NCBI GenBank assembly: GCA_050485385.1
Contig: JBJHBG010000005.1
Span: 1 to 64,000, forward strand
Source: RECO01 sp050485385
Lineage (GTDB): Bacteria > Pseudomonadota > Alphaproteobacteria > Geminicoccales > Geminicoccaceae
Direction of reading: 5' to 3'
Length of the DNA stretch: 64,000 nucleotides
Under the pieces are notes generated by a model. The model was given only the letters and a program-made list of their open reading frames with translations. It did no database searches and was not told the DNA's origin. Position 1 is the first letter of the stretch. Each line of letters begins with the position of its first letter. Below, piece by piece: positions 15,398-23,613 of the stretch. The translations under genes and the position numbers were made by a program.

Positions 15398-17771
15398 CGG
15401 CATGCCGCGACTGGAAGACGCGCAGCGCCTTGGCCGTGGCGGCGAAGCTCTGGCGAACCTCGCGGGCGATGGCGGCGGCCTCGCGGGCCAATGCCGCATC
15501 GCCCAGCGCCTTGGCGTCGAGGCAGCGGGCGAAGACGGCGGTGGCACCCAGATGGGTGGCGGCGCTGCGCAGCGCATGGGCGGCGTCGCGGAAGGCGCCG
15601 ACGTCGCCCGTGACGGCCGCTGCGTCGAGCTGGTCCAGGAGCGCTTCGCCGTCGACGATGAAGTTCTCGATCACCGAGGCGACGAAGCCGTCGTCGTCGT
15701 CGAGGCCGACCAGCATCTCCAGCCGGCGCCGGTCGAGGGCCACCTCGACGGCCGCCGGCTCGCCCGCCGCTTCGGGCAGCGTCGTCAGCCGGTCCAACTC
15801 GGCCAGGAGGCGCCAGCCCTCGACCGGCTTGGTCAGATAGGCATCGAAGCCGGCGTCGGCCGCCGTGCCGCGGACCGCGGGTGTGGCGTCGGCGCTGAGC
15901 GCCAGGAGGCGTGGCCGGTCCGGCCGTTCGCGCAAGGCCCGCGCCACGTCCAGCCCGCCGCGCACCGGCATGTTGAGATCGAGCACGGCGACGTCGAAGC
16001 GCTGTGCCGCGATCCGCTCCAACGCCTCGGACCCGTCCTCCACCAGCACCACCCGATGGCCGACGCGGCGCAGCAGCCGCTCCACCACCTGCTGGTTCAC
16101 CCGGTTGTCGTCGGCGACCAGCACGTCGAGTGACCGATCGGTGCCGCGCACCCGCTGCCCGCTCTCGTCGACGGGCAGCGGGTCGGCGGTGAGCAGGGCG
16201 GCACGGATCACTCGGCGAAGCGACGCCGGCTCGGGCGTGGGCTCCAGGACGGCGAGCGCATCCGCCACGTCGGTGCAGCCGAGCACGACGAGGTCGCGGC
16301 CCACGCGCCGCTGCGGCGGCGCCGCTCCAGCGCCCTCCAGCCAGAGGTCGACGACATGGGCCGCGGGGGTCGACTGCCCCTCGCCCGCCGCAGGCAGCCA
16401 GGGTACGCCCAGCCGGTTCAACAGCGCGCGCTGCTCGGCACTCGGCGTGCCATGCACGACGACGGCACCGGCGGCCGGCGTCTCGTCGCCCTCGGCCGGT
16501 GCCACCGGCAGGGTCACCACGAAGCGGCTGCCGCCCGACGGCGCTTCCTCGAGCACCACCGAGCCGCCGGCGTTCTCGGCGAGCCGCTTGACGATGGCGA
16601 GCCCCAGGCCGGAGCCGCCATAGCGCCGCGTGATGCCGTCGTCGGCCTGGGTGAAGCTCTCGAACACCCGCTTGCGGGCTTCTTCGGGAATGCCGACGCC
16701 GGTGTCCTCGACGACGAGTTGGAGCCGGTCGCTGCCGCCGGCTCCGTCGGCGCGGCGGATCGTCAACGTGACGCTGCCGCGCTCGGTGAACTTCAGCGCA
16801 TTGGCGACGAGGTTGACGAGGATTTGGTACACGGCGCGGCGCGGGCCTTCGACGTGCGGCGGCAGCGTCGGATCGATCCGCAAGCGCAGGGCGAGGCCCT
16901 TGCGCCGGGCCTCGTGGTCGAGCAGGTCGCGCACGTCCTGGGCTAGGCCATGCACGTCGAAGGGCGTCGGAGGCAGGCGATCCGCGCCGGCTTCGATCCG
17001 GGCAATGTCGAGCACGTCCTCGATCAGGTTCAACAGCCCGTGCCCGGCGCCGTGGATGGTGCGCGCCATCTCCCGCTGGTCGGCGCGCAGCGGCGTGCCG
17101 CGCAACAGCTCGGTCATGCCGAGGATCGCGTGCAGCGGCGTGCGCAACTCGTGGCTCATGGTGGCAAGAAAGCGGCTCTTCGCTTGGCTGGAGGCTTCCG
17201 CCCGCCGGCGCGCGTCGTGCAATTGGGTCAGCAGCCTGAGGCAGTAGGCCGGGATCAGAATCAGCGCCAGGACGAGGCCGACGTTGAAGGCGCCGAGGCT
17301 CCGCCAGAAGGGACTGAAGGCGATCAGGAGCGTGAACAGGGTGGTCGAGATCAGGGCGGAGCCGATGAGGTAGCCGCGGCCGTAGCGAAAACCGTGGCCG
17401 AGCGTCACCCACAGGAGCAGCGGGTAGAGGAGGGCCGTGGACGGTCCGCCGACCGCCATGCCGATGACGATGCCGGCGTGGTCCACCAGCATGGAGGCGC
17501 TGCGCCTGGATTTGTGGACGCGTGGGTCGGCCACGATCCAGGCGAAATGGGCGAGCGACACGGCGAAGACGACGAGTGCCAGCTGCAAGGGGCTCGGCAC
17601 CCACCAGGTCGGATGGGCGGCGGGCATCGGACCCAAAAGCGCGTAGACCACCAGTGCGCCGACGATGACGATGCGGACCAGGGCCTGCTCGTGCTCGGTG
17701 TCGCCGCGCGCGGAAAGCCGGTCCACCAGGGCGGCGAAGAGCCGCCGCAGCCGGTGGAGCGGCGCCGTCAT
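15297..17771 (-). CDS. rpfC: RpfC-like hybrid sensor histidine kinase (5TM-HisKA-HATPase-REC-Hpt)
   Basis: The 824-residue protein matches Xanthomonas RpfC in order and sequence. The N-terminal segment ARGDTEHEQALVRIVIVGAL and the membrane part LLYPLLLWVTLGHGFRYG correspond to RpfC's five-helix input domain. HisKA has H207 in FLATMSHELRTPLHAILG. The ATPase boxes are NLVANALKFTERG, DTGVGIPEEA and GGSGLGLAIVKRL. A receiver (~548-665) has phospho-acceptor D598, and an Hpt domain has H732 in DAAHALRSAATHLGA. RpfC senses DSF and passes phosphate to RpfG. The ATG overlaps the stop of the upstream regulator gene (ATGA, 17768-17771), so the two are coupled. Its C-terminal ~35 residues are Pro/Ala-rich and antisense to the rpfF-like gene. 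Confidence 0.87.
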   Translation of the reverse strand: MTAPLHRLRRLFAALVDRLSARGDTEHEQALVRIVIVGALVVYALLGPMPAAHPTWWVPSPLQLALVVFAVSLAHFAWIVADPRVHKSRRSASMLVDHAGIVIGMAVGGPSTALLYPLLLWVTLGHGFRYGRGYLIGSALISTTLFTLLIAFSPFWRSLGAFNVGLVLALILIPAYCLRLLTQLHDARRRAEASSQAKSRFLATMSHELRTPLHAILGMTELLRGTPLRADQREMARTIHGAGHGLLNLIEDVLDIARIEAGADRLPPTPFDVHGLAQDVRDLLDHEARRKGLALRLRIDPTLPPHVEGPRRAVYQILVNLVANALKFTERGSVTLTIRRADGAGGSDRLQLVVEDTGVGIPEEARKRVFESFTQADDGITRRYGGSGLGLAIVKRLAENAGGSVVLEEAPSGGSRFVVTLPVAPAEGDETPAAGAVVVHGTPSAEQRALLNRLGVPWLPAAGEGQSTPAAHVVDLWLEGAGAAPPQRRVGRDLVVLGCTDVADALAVLEPTPEPASLRRVIRAALLTADPLPVDESGQRVRGTDRSLDVLVADDNRVNQQVVERLLRRVGHRVVLVEDGSEALERIAAQRFDVAVLDLNMPVRGGLDVARALRERPDRPRLLALSADATPAVRGTAADAGFDAYLTKPVEGWRLLAELDRLTTLPEAAGEPAAVEVALDRRRLEMLVGLDDDDGFVASVIENFIVDGEALLDQLDAAAVTGDVGAFRDAAHALRSAATHLGATAVFARCLDAKALGDAALAREAAAIAREVRQSFAATAKALRVFQSRHAVSGAPDGPGSAPAVPSSASPADPARAPARSTAR

Positions 17772-19951
17772 CGCCGGGTCGGCAGCGCGATGACAGGGGC
17801 CGAGGGCCGGCCGTCGAGGAAGCGGGCCTCGAACGCGTCCGCCGGTACCGGCGGGCTGAAGATGAGACCTTGCACGGCGTCGCAGCCCATGTCCTCGAGC
17901 AGGGCCAGCTGATCGGCGGTCTCGACCCCCTCGGCGACGACGCTCAAGTCCAGCTTGTGGCAGAGCTGCACGATGCCTTCGACGATCGAGCGGTCGCTCT
18001 TGCTGGTCGGTAGGTTGTGGATGAAGCTCTGGTCGATCTTCAGCTTGCTGACCGGCAGCCGGCGTACGTAGGAGAGCGAGGAGTACCCAGTGCCGAAGTC
18101 GTCGAGCGAGAGCCCGACGCCGAGTTCGTGGAGGCGCTTCAGGCTGTCGAGTGCCGTGTCGGCCTGGTCGATGACCGAGCTCTCGGTCAGCTCGATTTCC
18201 ACCTTGGTCGGATCGACGCCGGTGGCCAGGAGGAGGCGTTCCACGGCGTCGTCGAGACCGGGCGCTCGGAACTGGGTCGGCGAAATGTTGATCGCGAGGC
18301 GGGTGTCGTAGCCGTTGTCGTGCCATCCCTTCAACGTAACCAGGGCCTTGCGCATGACGAGGTTGGAGAGCGAGGCGATGAGCCCCAACTCCTCGCACAG
18401 CGCGATGAACTCGCCGGGCATGACCAGGCCGCGCTTCGGGTGCTGCCAGCGGACGAGCACCTCGGCGCCGAGCAGGTGACGGTGGCCGAGGCCGATCTGC
18501 GGCTGGTAGTGCAGGACGAACTGCTCGCGGGCGAGCGCGTCCCGCAGATCGCTCTCCATGGTGACCAGCCGCGAGGCCGAGACGTTCATGTCCTGGGCGT
18601 AGAACCGATAGTCGTCACGGCCCGCGGTCTTCGCCCGGTACATGGCAAGCTCGGCCTTGCGGGTGATCTGGTCGGCATTGCGGCCGTCGCGCGGGATCAT
18701 GGCGATGCCGAAGCTGGCGCCGGAATGGGTCTCGCGGCCGCGGATCATGAACGGCTCGGCAAAGGTCTCGCGCAGCCGGCCGACCAGTTCGACCACGTCG
18801 TCGACGCGGCGCAGATCGGTGGCGAGGATGGCGAACTCGTCGCCGCCGAGCCGGGCGAGGGTATCGCCCTGGCGAAGGCAACGGGCAAGGCGTTGGGCCA
18901 CGGCGAGCAGTAACTCGTCGCCGAAGCTGTGGCCGAAGACGTCGTTGACGCTCTTGAAGCGATCGAGGTCGAGCAGGACGAAGGCCGAGATGTCGCCCGT
19001 GCGGCGGCTGCGCGCACCCTCCTGCTGCAACCGGTCCATCAGCCGGTCGCGGTTGACCAGCCCGGTCAGACGATCGCGATGGCGGGCCTCTTGAAGCTGC
19101 CGTTCGGCGCGGCGGATGTCGGTGACGTCGAGACCGACGCTGATCACTTCCGTCACCTGCCCGGCCGCGTCGAAGATCGGCGAGCGCGTGCTCAAGAGCA
19201 GCCGCTCGCCCGCCATCGGCGTGCGCACGTCCTGCTCGCTCGCCGGCAGGGGCTGGGCGGTGTCGAATACCTTGGCGTTGAGCAGGCTCTCCTGATCGCC
19301 GCTGCCGCCGGCCATCACCTCCGCCGCGTGCTGGCCCACGGCGGCATCGCCGAACAGCCGACGCCAGTTCTGGTTGGCGAGCGTGATGCGCCCGTCGCGG
19401 TCGGTCGCATGCACCGTTGCCGGAAGCTGGTCGAGCAGGTGGAACCACTGCGCCTGCAACGCCGCCGTGCGCGAGCGGTCGAGCTGGAGGGTGGCCTCGA
19501 GGCTGCGCGCGCGCTCCTCCAAGAGCTTCTGCTGGCGTCGCAGCGTCAACAGGTTGCGGGCGCGGGCGCGGAACTCCAGGTGGTCGACGGGGCTGAGCAG
19601 GAAGTCGGTGGCGCCGGCTTCCAGCGCACGGTAGCAGTAGTCTCGGTCCTCGTAGACCGTTATGACCACGATCGGCGTCTCGTCGCCCCCCGGCAGGGCA
19701 CGGAACGCGGCGATGAAGGCAGCCCCGTCCATATGCGGCATCTTGTAGTCGGTGATGACGAGGTCCGGGATCGTAGTCTGCGCCGCCCGCAGGGCCTCGA
19801 GCGGATCGCCGAAGGCTTCCACGTGCAGGCCCTCCTCCACCGACGCCGCGAGGCGGGTGAGGATGTTGCGGTTCGTGATCCGGTCGTCGAGGACGAAGAC
19901 GCGGGACACGTTCGCTGCGGAGGTCGGGGCGTCGGCGCCGTCGGTAGCCAC
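17768..19951 (-). CDS. Response regulator with RpfG-like receiver fused to PAS-GGDEF-EAL
   Basis: The 727-residue protein starts at GTG (GAGAG 5 nt upstream). The receiver (~15-140) resembles RpfG (ITDYKMPHMDG with D68, FGDPLEAL, ELRAR-like LEFRARARNLLTLRRQ). However, the usual Lys before Pro is Ser (DFLLSPVD, S120). A PAS domain spans about 165-285. The GGDEF domain (~290-450) keeps GGDEF and an inhibitory RQGD site five residues before it. The EAL domain (~470-715) has GAEVLVRWQHP, VEIELTESSVI, DDFGTGYSSL, KIDQSFI and AEGVET, so it looks able to hydrolyse c-di-GMP. In Xanthomonas the partner of RpfC is a REC-HD-GYP protein; here the output is replaced. It is the first gene of the operon with the RpfC-like sensor. 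Confidence 0.88.
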   Translation of the reverse strand: MATDGADAPTSAANVSRVFVLDDRITNRNILTRLAASVEEGLHVEAFGDPLEALRAAQTTIPDLVITDYKMPHMDGAAFIAAFRALPGGDETPIVVITVYEDRDYCYRALEAGATDFLLSPVDHLEFRARARNLLTLRRQQKLLEERARSLEATLQLDRSRTAALQAQWFHLLDQLPATVHATDRDGRITLANQNWRRLFGDAAVGQHAAEVMAGGSGDQESLLNAKVFDTAQPLPASEQDVRTPMAGERLLLSTRSPIFDAAGQVTEVISVGLDVTDIRRAERQLQEARHRDRLTGLVNRDRLMDRLQQEGARSRRTGDISAFVLLDLDRFKSVNDVFGHSFGDELLLAVAQRLARCLRQGDTLARLGGDEFAILATDLRRVDDVVELVGRLRETFAEPFMIRGRETHSGASFGIAMIPRDGRNADQITRKAELAMYRAKTAGRDDYRFYAQDMNVSASRLVTMESDLRDALAREQFVLHYQPQIGLGHRHLLGAEVLVRWQHPKRGLVMPGEFIALCEELGLIASLSNLVMRKALVTLKGWHDNGYDTRLAINISPTQFRAPGLDDAVERLLLATGVDPTKVEIELTESSVIDQADTALDSLKRLHELGVGLSLDDFGTGYSSLSYVRRLPVSKLKIDQSFIHNLPTSKSDRSIVEGIVQLCHKLDLSVVAEGVETADQLALLEDMGCDAVQGLIFSPPVPADAFEARFLDGRPSAPVIALPTRR

Positions 19952-20085
19952 TACCGCTCTCGTTGCAAAATTTCGGAAAATTGTCGGTCAATACAACATA
20001 AACGCGAACGCCCTGGGAAAAAAGCGCGAATTCCGCGAGTTGGCCTCCGGCTGGCGCACGCCGAGGTACTGCTTGGCGGGGGCGG

Positions 20086-20517
20086 ATGAGCGCGCCGCCG
20101 CCAAGGCGGCCGAGTATCGGTGTGGGCGCTGTCGTCTGGCATGGACCCTGCGTCCTCTTGATCCGTCGTGGCAAACCGCCCCGGCTGGGCGAATGGAGCC
20201 TGCCGGGTGGGCATCAGGAATGGGGCGAAACCGTTGAGGAAGCGTTACGCCGCGAGGTGATCGAGGAGACCGGGCTCGTGCTGGGCCCGTTGCGGCTCGT
20301 CGAGGTGGTCGATCTGATCGAGCGCGACGCCGACGGGGCGACGCAGCGCCACTTCACGCTGCTCGACTACACCGCCGCCGCAATCGGCGGCACCCTTGCC
20401 GCCGGTAGCGACGCCGCGGCCGCGGCCTGGTTCGAGCCGGACGAACTCGAGCGGTTGCCGTTGTGGTCGCGCACGCGCGACGTGATCGGCCGAGCCCGCC
20501 TGCTCGTCCCGGTCTGA
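20086..20517 (+). CDS. Nudix hydrolase
   Basis: This is a 143-residue single-domain protein. The full Nudix box is present at about residues 41-63: GGHQEWGETVEEALRREVIE followed by ETGL, with the REVIEET glutamates that bind Mg2+. The opening PSIGVGAVVWHGPCVLLIRRG and LGEWSLPGG are typical of the ADP-ribose/MutT-like branch. Such enzymes cleave nucleoside diphosphates linked to another group; the substrate is not predictable. It is divergent from the GTG of the Rpf-type regulator (134-bp gap, AT-rich near 19960-20035) and converges with the XRE gene 11 nt downstream. Confidence 0.92.
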   Translation: MSAPPPRRPSIGVGAVVWHGPCVLLIRRGKPPRLGEWSLPGGHQEWGETVEEALRREVIEETGLVLGPLRLVEVVDLIERDADGATQRHFTLLDYTAAAIGGTLAAGSDAAAAAWFEPDELERLPLWSRTRDVIGRARLLVPV

Positions 20518-20528
20518 TCGGGCGGGGC

Positions 20529-20966
20529 TCAGCGTTCGCCGGTGCCGTTGTCGGGGTTGACCAGGGCGCGCGCCAAGCTGCACAACGCCTCCTGGTGCTT
20601 GCGGTTGGGGATCGCTGCGAAGTTGCGCGCGAGTTCCAGCAACATGCGCTGTTGCGGCAGCAACTCCGGCTTACGTCCCTCGCCGTCCTGCTGCACCACG
20701 TCGTCGTAGAAGTAGGCGATGTCGACGCCGAGTGCCTGGGCGATCTGGTAGAGCCGTCCGGCCGAGATGCGATTGATGCCGGTCTCGTACTTGTGCGCCT
20801 GCTGATAGGTCACGCCGATCAGCTCGGCCAGTTGCTGTTGGGTCAGGCCGAGCATGATGCGACGCTGCCGGATGCGCAGGCTGACGTAGCGGTCGACGTC
20901 GACGGCCCGCCCGCGACCGCCGCCGGACGGCGGAATTTCAACCTCGGCACGAACACTGCCCGTCAT
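20529..20966 (-). CDS. XRE-family helix-turn-helix transcriptional regulator
   Basis: The 145-residue protein has a Cro/CI-type HTH at about residues 28-82: IRQRRIMLGLTQQQLAELIG, VTYQQAHKYETGINRISAGR, LYQIAQALGVDIAYFYDD. A ~60-residue C-terminal tail carries a helical ending (ELARNFAAIPNRKHQEALCSLARALVN). Solitary chromosomal regulators of this layout are common in alphaproteobacteria. Nothing nearby suggests a prophage. Its targets are unknown; it sits alone between a Nudix gene and an acylase gene. Confidence 0.88.
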   Translation of the reverse strand: MTGSVRAEVEIPPSGGGRGRAVDVDRYVSLRIRQRRIMLGLTQQQLAELIGVTYQQAHKYETGINRISAGRLYQIAQALGVDIAYFYDDVVQQDGEGRKPELLPQQRMLLELARNFAAIPNRKHQEALCSLARALVNPDNGTGER

Positions 20967-21083
20967 AAGGCTCTCCGCAAAGCGCAGGTCGAATGGGTTT
21001 TCACTAACTTTCGCTAAAATACCATCTTCTCCCGGTCCGCCTAGCGGTTTTTTCGCGGCGCAGGACAGGGCGCGGCGGATGGA

Positions 21084-23447
21084 TCAACGCGCGGTAGAGG
21101 CCGGCACCAACCGCAGCGTGCTCCGCGGCCGTGTCGGCGGCGCCATCGGCACATCCTCGCCGCGATGCCAGAGCCGGGTCAGATCGTCGTAGTGCGGCGA
21201 GAGTGGATGGCCGACCTGACCGGAGGCGGCGACGAACCGCGACGCCGCCATGTTGCCGAGGTCGACGATCAGCCGCAGGCCCGGGCCGTGCTCGCTCGGA
21301 AACAGCGGCGGCGCTGCGGCCGGGCGGTAGGCGTGTGCGGCTAGAGCCGTGCCGTCGCCGCCGACGCCGAGGCGGCGGTCGACGAAACGGCCGAGCGGAC
21401 CCAGCCGGCCGAGGGGCTCGTGCATCATGATCGTCGGATGCTGCCGTGCCCACATCCAAGCCTCGCCCTCGGAACCGAGGGCCGAAGCGAGGCGGTCGAG
21501 CGCGTCCTCGAGGGCGCGGCCGAGGATGGTCGGGCAGTCCTCGACGACGGCGGTGCGAATGTCGTTGCACCAAATCTGCCGCTCGCCGAGGGCGCGCGCG
21601 ACGAAGCCCGCCCGTTGGCCGCGATAGGCGTCGAACAGCGGTCCCAACTCGTCCTTGTAGAGGTGCTCGGCGAGCACGTCGTACCACATGGCGAAGACCG
21701 TCGGCTCGCGGGCCTCCGGCCGGGCGACGCGGTCCCAGGCGGCGAGCCGGTCGCGCCAGGCGAGGGCGTCCGGCCGTTCGGTCGCCGCTTCCAGCATCGC
21801 CGGCAACAGGCTGGCCGCCAGCCCCGAGCGCAGGTCCTGCTGCATGGCGCGGAAGCTGGCGACGTCGTGCGGCCCTCGGTCGAGCAGATCGACGATCCGC
21901 TCCATGCGGAACGGCTCGTCCCAGCGGTGGCCGAGGCGATGCGGGAAATCAGCGTCGACCAGTGCGTTGTTGGCGTTGGCGAGCCAGCCAGCGGGCGGAT
22001 CGACGGCACGCGGCAGCTCGGCATGGGGGACGGTTGCCATCCATTCCCCGCCCGCCTGCCAACCGGGCGTCGGTAGGGTGCCGTCGCCGTTCGCCCGGAT
22101 CGGCACGCTGCCGGCCGCGACCATGCCGATGCGGCCGTCGACGTCGGCGTAGAAGACGTTCTGCTGCGGGTCGGCGAACGCCTTCAGGGCGGCATCGAAG
22201 CTCGGCCAGTCGTGGGCTCGGGCGAGGCGGACCCCGGCTTCGACCGGTGCGCTCGCGGGATCGAGTGCGGTCCAGCGCAGCGCCAGCGTGCGGCCGTCCC
22301 CGGCGAACGTCCGCGCGCCGGCTGCGAGGTCGGAGATCAAGGGACCGTTCACGCTCCAACGGACGGTGAACGTCTCGTCCGGGCAGAACCGGCAGCGGAT
22401 CGTGGTCGTGTCGACGCGCAACGGCGCCAGCACGCCCGTGGGCGTGCGGGTGGCGTCGCCGACCACCTCCTCGATGACGAGATCCTGCACGTCGCTGCCG
22501 GTGTTGGTCATGCCCCAGGCGATGCGGTCGGTGCGGCCGAGCACGAACACCGGCAGCCCCGGCAGCGTGGCGCCGACGACACGGGCCTCGGGCGTGGCCA
22601 ACCCCGCGAGGTACCAGGCGCCCGGCAGGCTCTGGCCCAGATGCGGGTCGTTGGCGAGGAGTGGCGCGCCGCTCGTGGTGTGGCGGCCGTCGACTACCCA
22701 GGCGTTGGAGCCGAGACCCGAGGGCGGCGCCGGCGGCAGGGCTTGGGCGAGGCCGTCGAGGTCGAGCGTCCGTGCCGCCTCGCGCAGCGTCCCGAGCGTG
22801 GTGGGCGCCGTCGCCGGATAGCCCGGAAAGAGGTCGTCGAGCCGGTCGTGCGGCAGGTGCTGGGCGAGGCGCGCGCGCAACAGCTCGTCGGGCCAGCCGG
22901 TCGCGAGGTCGAGCGCCTTGAGCTTGCTCCACACCACCGCATCCACAGCGGTCCAAGGCTCGGGCCGGTGCCAGAGGAGCCAGAACTCCGGCGGCAGCGG
23001 CCGGCCGTCGGTCAGGAGGAACGCGTTGATGCCGGCGACGTAGGCGTCGACCTGATCGCGGGCTTCGATGGACAGCGCATCCAGGCTCGCCGCCGCCAGC
23101 TCGTGCAGGCGCAGCAGCCGCACATAGCGATCGAGCGGCAGGGCGGCGGCGCCGAAGACCTCGGCGAGGCGCCCCTGGCCGATGCGGCGGCGCAGCTCGA
23201 GCTGCCAGAGGCGGTCCTGGGCATGCACCCAGCCGAGGACGAACGCACCGTCACGAAGGCTCGCCGCCTGGACGTAGGGGATGGCCCAGCCGTCGCGGTC
23301 GACCGTGGCGGGGGCATGCAGGCCGGGGACGACGACCTCGCCCGCATGGCGGGGCAGCGAGGCGAGGAGCAGCCAGCCGAGGGCGATCGTCCCGGCCAGT
23401 CCCAGCGTCAGTCCACCGCCGGCCAGCCGGCAGGCCCATCGCCTCAT
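21084..23447 (-). CDS. Penicillin acylase family (Ntn) amidohydrolase
   Basis: The ATG at 23447 (GGGAG 7 nt upstream) gives 787 residues with an N-terminal signal/membrane segment (LAGGGLTLGLAGTIALGWLL). The alpha-chain signature RDGWAIPYVQAASLRDGAFV, then LGWVHAQDRLWQLELRRRIG, is followed by the autocatalytic cleavage site at GLGSNAWVVDGRHTTSG. The Ser there becomes the N-terminal nucleophile of the beta chain. LLANDPHLGQSLPGAWYLAG and GMTNTGSDVQDL are also family features. Members cleave beta-lactam side chains, acyl-homoserine lactones or other N-acyl compounds in the periplasm. The substrate cannot be told from sequence. It is divergent from the RTX-protein gene. Confidence 0.9.
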   Translation of the reverse strand: MRRWACRLAGGGLTLGLAGTIALGWLLLASLPRHAGEVVVPGLHAPATVDRDGWAIPYVQAASLRDGAFVLGWVHAQDRLWQLELRRRIGQGRLAEVFGAAALPLDRYVRLLRLHELAAASLDALSIEARDQVDAYVAGINAFLLTDGRPLPPEFWLLWHRPEPWTAVDAVVWSKLKALDLATGWPDELLRARLAQHLPHDRLDDLFPGYPATAPTTLGTLREAARTLDLDGLAQALPPAPPSGLGSNAWVVDGRHTTSGAPLLANDPHLGQSLPGAWYLAGLATPEARVVGATLPGLPVFVLGRTDRIAWGMTNTGSDVQDLVIEEVVGDATRTPTGVLAPLRVDTTTIRCRFCPDETFTVRWSVNGPLISDLAAGARTFAGDGRTLALRWTALDPASAPVEAGVRLARAHDWPSFDAALKAFADPQQNVFYADVDGRIGMVAAGSVPIRANGDGTLPTPGWQAGGEWMATVPHAELPRAVDPPAGWLANANNALVDADFPHRLGHRWDEPFRMERIVDLLDRGPHDVASFRAMQQDLRSGLAASLLPAMLEAATERPDALAWRDRLAAWDRVARPEAREPTVFAMWYDVLAEHLYKDELGPLFDAYRGQRAGFVARALGERQIWCNDIRTAVVEDCPTILGRALEDALDRLASALGSEGEAWMWARQHPTIMMHEPLGRLGPLGRFVDRRLGVGGDGTALAAHAYRPAAAPPLFPSEHGPGLRLIVDLGNMAASRFVAASGQVGHPLSPHYDDLTRLWHRGEDVPMAPPTRPRSTLRLVPASTAR

Positions 23448-23613
23448 CCGTCGCTCCCCGCGTGCTTCGCTGGGGAGGTGACAGGTGTGGACGGCGCCGG
23501 CGATGGGCCGAAAGTCGGCTTGTGGTCGATGCAACTTATGGTTAATGAAGGCCGATTGTCCGCCGGGCAGCGCGCACCCGGCCCTTTCCCGTGCGCACCA
23601 GGATCTACGAGAT

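Noticed and set aside
20529..20966. XRE regulator as a sign of a prophage
   Set aside because: No integrase, structural phage genes, att-like repeats or composition change lie around it.
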